A DNA stretch of 8,699 bases from Chloroflexota bacterium. GTDB lineage: Bacteria > Chloroflexota > Limnocylindria > Limnocylindrales > CSP1-4. Under the pieces are notes generated by a model. That model was not told the DNA's origin, searched no databases, and saw nothing but the letters and a program-made list of their open reading frames with translations. Positions 6,334 to 8,699 of the stretch are shown in pieces. Position 1 is the stretch's first letter, and every line of letters starts with the position of its first letter. The translations under genes were made by a program, and so were the position numbers. The DNA lies in assembly GCA_021812735.1 (NCBI GenBank), contig JAKAMV010000375.1, positions 1 to 8,699 of the forward strand. Direction: 5' to 3'.

Positions 6334-7164
6334 CTAGCTCTTGCGGTGCCGGGAGCGCACGATGAGGCGTCCCGTAATCTTGTTGCGTCGCGTGCGCAGC
6401 CCCATCGCGGCCTTGCCCCAGGGCGTCTTGGGCGGCATGCCGGTGGGCGACTTGCCCTCGCCACCGCCGTGCGGGTGATCGCGCGGGTTCATCACCACGC
6501 CGCGCACTTCGGGGCGTAGTCCCATGTGACGGGCGCGGCCGGCCTTCCCCAGACTCTGGTTCTCATGGTCGAGGTTGCCGACCTGGCCGACCGTGGCGAT
6601 ACAGCGGAGCGGCACACGACGCATCTCACCAGAGGGGAGCCGGACAGTGCCCCACTCCCCCTCCTTGGCGAGCAACTGCGCCGAGGCTCCCGCCGAGCGC
6701 ACGATCTGGCCGCCCCGGCCGGGCACCAGCTCGATGTTGTGGATCGTGGTGCCAAGCGGGATGTCGGCGAGCGGCAGGGCATTCCCCACGCGCGCCTCGA
6801 CACCTGGGCCGCTCACCACCACATCGCCCACGTGCAGCCCATTGGGCACCAGGATGTAGCGCTTCTCCCCATCGCGGTAATGGAGCAGCCCGATCCGCGC
6901 GGAACGATTGGGATCGTATTCGATCGTCGCCAGACGGGCGGGTACCCCGAACTTGTCCCGTTTGAAGTCGATACGGCGGTAGTGCTGCTTCTCGCCGCCG
7001 CCGCGGTGGCGCACGGTGAGGCGTCCCTGGTTGTTCCGCCCGCTGCCCCGCTTCTGGGGCTCGAGCAGTGGCTTGTACGGCTCGTCGGTCGTGATCTCGG
7101 CGAACGTCGAGCGGGTCATGAACCGCCGGCCGGCGGAGGTCGGCTTGTAGCTTCGCAGCGGCAT
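6334..7164 (-). CDS. rplB: 50S ribosomal protein L2
   Basis: L2 is one of the most conserved ribosomal proteins; it binds 23S rRNA, helps join the subunits and approaches the peptidyl transferase centre. The 276 residues match the standard length. Seen: N-terminal [13 protein letters not shown], the [16 protein letters not shown] segment near residues 42-57, the OB-fold and SH3-like core, and the C-terminal [16 protein letters not shown] block (about 225-240). That block carries the conserved histidines implicated in ribosome activity. The tail [19 protein letters not shown] is basic, as expected. The ATG at 7164 has a purine-rich GAGGGGG ribosome-binding site at the end of rplW, 3 nt past its stop. 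An 18-nt gap follows before rpsS. Confidence 0.99.
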   Translation of the reverse strand: MPLRSYKPTSAGRRFMTRSTFAEITTDEPYKPLLEPQKRGSGRNNQGRLTVRHRGGGEKQHYRRIDFKRDKFGVPARLATIEYDPNRSARIGLLHYRDGEKRYILVPNGLHVGDVVVSGPGVEARVGNALPLADIPLGTTIHNIELVPGRGGQIVRSAGASAQLLAKEGEWGTVRLPSGEMRRVPLRCIATVGQVGNLDHENQSLGKAGRARHMGLRPEVRGVVMNPRDHPHGGGEGKSPTGMPPKTPWGKAAMGLRTRRNKITGRLIVRSRHRKS

Positions 7165-7167
7165 CGC

Positions 7168-7470
7168 CTAGACCCCCTCGAAGAACTCGATCTTGTCGCC
7201 GGCGGCGACCGTCACCACGGCCTTGCGCCACGGGTTCGTCGAGCCCGTGATCCGCCCGCGCTTGGTTCCGCGTCGCTTTTCCTTGGCCTTCGTCGTGGAG
7301 ACGTTGACCGCCAGGACGGTGACCTTGAAGAGGTCCTCCACGGCGCGCTTGATCTGCAGCTTGTTGGCATCGTCGTGGACCCGGAACGTGTACTTGTTCC
7401 GCTGCGTCAGGTCCATCGACTTCTCGCTGATGACCGGCCGGAGGATCACCTCGGCGCTCTGCAGCGTCAT
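7168..7470 (-). CDS. rplW: 50S ribosomal protein L23
   Basis: L23 sits at the exit of the peptide tunnel and is the docking site for trigger factor and signal recognition particle. The 100 residues match the usual size. The N-terminal VILRPVISEKSM (residues 8-19), the NKYTFRV strand and the basic loop KAKEKRRGTKRGR (61-73) followed by TNPWRKAVVTV are family hallmarks. The start is an ATG overlapping the rplD stop in an ATGA arrangement, with AGGTG upstream inside rplD, so translation is probably coupled. The TAG stop lies 3 nt before the rplB start. Confidence 0.98.
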   Translation of the reverse strand: MTLQSAEVILRPVISEKSMDLTQRNKYTFRVHDDANKLQIKRAVEDLFKVTVLAVNVSTTKAKEKRRGTKRGRITGSTNPWRKAVVTVAAGDKIEFFEGV

Positions 7471-8090
7471 GCGTACACCTCCGCGAGCGTCGCCAGCGCG
7501 GGCTGCTCGATCAGCAGCAGATCCGCGTTCAGCACGTCCACGACGTTGAGCGAGTTGGCCAGGATCACCTCGACATCGGGCAGGTTGCGGGCGGAGAGCG
7601 TCAGCCGCTGGTCGCGGCTCGGCGCCACCACCAGGACCCGCCCGGCCGCGTTGAGGGCGCTCAGGTACCCCACGAGCTCACGGGTCCGGATCGCCTCGAG
7701 GGCCAGGTCCTCCACGACGCGCACCGCACCGTCGCCGTACTTGGCGGTGAGCGCGCCGAGCAGGGCCAGCCGCTTCATCTTGCGCGGCAGCCGCTGTTCG
7801 TAGCTCCGGGGGCGTGGCCCGAACACGACGCCACCGCCCGCAAAGTGCGGCGCGCGACGCGAGCCCTGGCGGGCGCGGCCGGTTCCCTTCTGACGGTACG
7901 GCTTCTTGCCGCCGCCCGCGACCTCGCCACGCTTCTTCGTGCTGTGCGTGCCAAGATGGCGCCCGGCGAGCTGCGCGACGACCGCCTGGTGCAGCACGGC
8001 CGCGTTGACGGGCGCTGCGAAGAGCGCGTCCGGCAGCTCGACGGTCCCGGCCTCCTCGCCGGTCTTGCGGTAGAGGGTGGTTTGCGGCAT
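7467..8090 (-). CDS. rplD: 50S ribosomal protein L4
   Basis: L4 binds 23S rRNA, and its long loop lines the nascent-peptide exit tunnel; in E. coli it also represses the S10 operon. The protein has 207 residues, close to the family norm of about 200. The basic tunnel loop is clear at about residues 59-93 (GGGKKPYRQKGTGRARQGS, then a glycine-rich VVFGP end). The C-terminal half has the Rossmann-like pattern ending in ANSLNVVDVLNADLLLIE. The ATG at 8090 follows the rplC stop by 4 nt. Its ribosome-binding site is moderate (an AAGG-containing stretch at the end of rplC), which suggests coupling. The TGA stop overlaps the rplW ATG by 4 nt. Whether L4 autoregulates here cannot be judged, because the operon leader lies outside the window. 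Confidence 0.98.
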   Translation of the reverse strand: MPQTTLYRKTGEEAGTVELPDALFAAPVNAAVLHQAVVAQLAGRHLGTHSTKKRGEVAGGGKKPYRQKGTGRARQGSRRAPHFAGGGVVFGPRPRSYEQRLPRKMKRLALLGALTAKYGDGAVRVVEDLALEAIRTRELVGYLSALNAAGRVLVVAPSRDQRLTLSARNLPDVEVILANSLNVVDVLNADLLLIEQPALATLAEVYA

Positions 8091-8094
8091 CGGG

Positions 8095-8699
8095 CTACGC
8101 CTTCCTGACCATCACGAGGGCGTTGGGGGCGCCCGGCACGGACCCCTTCACGAGCAGCAGGTTGCGCTCGGGATCGGTGCGCACCACGGTCAGCTTCTTG
8201 ATCGTGACTCGCTCGTCCCCCATGTGGCCCGCCATGCCGAGGCCGCGGTAGACACGGCCCGGCGTGGTGCCCGCGCCGATGGAACCCGGCTGGCGGTGCG
8301 AGTCGGACCCGTGGGTCTCTGGACCACGCCGGAAGTGATGCCGCTTCACGGTACCGGCGAACCCTTTGCCCTTGCTGACGCCGGTCACGTCCACCTTGTC
8401 ACCGGGCGCAAACAGCTCGGCCACGCGGAGCTCCTGCCCGACGCGGTACGGGTCCACGCTCGCCACACGGAACTCGCGCACGTGGCGCACCCGCGGCAGG
8501 TCGCGCAGCTGACCGAGGCGCGGCTTCGTCAGCCGGCGCGCGGTCCCCGTGCCGAGCTGCACGGCGGTGTAGCCGTCGCGCTCGGGGGTGCGCAGGCGCG
8601 TCACCGTGTTGGGCTCCACGATGAGGACGGAGACGGGCACCATGGTGCCGTCCTCGGCGAAGATCTGTGTCATGCCGGCCTTGCGGCCGAGAAGTCCGA
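8095..8699 (-). CDS. rplC: 50S ribosomal protein L3 (5' partial)
   Basis: L3 is an early-assembling large-subunit protein that binds 23S rRNA, with a loop reaching toward the peptidyl transferase centre. The visible frame opens at the window edge with GLLGRKAGMTQIF, the usual L3 N-terminus. The ATG at 8673 is therefore an internal Met, and the true start lies only a few codons beyond position 8699. About 200 residues are visible, against about 209 in E. coli. Seen motifs: SKGKGFAGTVKRHHF (roughly residues 108-122 of the visible part), then the extended loop with HRQPGSIGAGTTPG, then ERNLLLVKGSVPG near the C-terminus. The loop has GAGTT where E. coli has GQNQT, so the glutamine methylated by PrmB in E. 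coli is absent, as in many other bacteria. The gene ends with TAG 4 nt before rplD and is the first visible gene of the S10-type block. Confidence 0.97.
   Translation of the reverse strand, partial: GLLGRKAGMTQIFAEDGTMVPVSVLIVEPNTVTRLRTPERDGYTAVQLGTGTARRLTKPRLGQLRDLPRVRHVREFRVASVDPYRVGQELRVAELFAPGDKVDVTGVSKGKGFAGTVKRHHFRRGPETHGSDSHRQPGSIGAGTTPGRVYRGLGMAGHMGDERVTIKKLTVVRTDPERNLLLVKGSVPGAPNALVMVRKA

Noticed and set aside
6526..7803. Plus-strand open frame of 425 codons opposite rplB, rplW and rplD
   Set aside because: It is antisense to three well-conserved genes, has Arg/His/Leu/Asp-rich shadow composition and no recognisable domain. High GC removes stops from antisense frames.
8671..8673. 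ATG at 8673 as the rplC start
   Set aside because: The codons upstream to the window edge read GLLGRKAG, the conserved L3 N-terminus, so this Met is internal.

Overview
The window is one uninterrupted stretch of the bacterial S10-spc ribosomal-protein cluster, read entirely from the minus strand (right to left). Twenty consecutive ribosomal-protein genes can be assigned. In transcription order they are rplC (5' end cut by the window edge), rplD, rplW, rplB, rpsS, rplV, rpsC, rplP, rpmC, rpsQ, rplN, rplX, rplE, rpsN (zinc type), rpsH, rplF, rplR, rpsE, rpmD and rplO (3' end cut by the window edge). This is the canonical bacterial order, with no insertion, loss or mobile element.

The organism is a high-GC bacterium (about two-thirds GC by eye, with G/C-rich third positions). 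The zinc-type S14 with two CxxC pairs, an L24 with a C-terminal pair of CxxC motifs, and alanine-rich tails on S17 and L30 would fit a Chloroflexota-like or other high-GC lineage. That placement is tentative and comes from protein character only.

Layout: positions 8699-4378 carry the S10-type block (L3, L4, L23, L2, S19, L22, S3, L16, L29). Positions 4381-1 carry S17 followed by the spc-type block (L14 to L15). Genes overlap by 4 to 14 nt or are separated by 2 to 20 nt, so tight translational coupling is expected. The one exception is a 54-nt gap between rplF and rplR, which holds a perfect 8-bp GC hairpin. No promoter, intrinsic terminator, RNA gene, CRISPR array or repeat family is visible. 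No gene-free stretch reaches 300 bases.

The products are structural proteins of the two ribosomal subunits, and single-operon expression would keep their synthesis balanced. I found no undescribed system here. The points worth a second look are modest: the low-complexity C-terminal tails of L30 and S17, the zinc-ribbon-like L24 tail, the rplF-rplR hairpin, alternative hairpins over the rplN start, and the absence of intergenic space where E. coli keeps its spc promoter and S8 repressor site.
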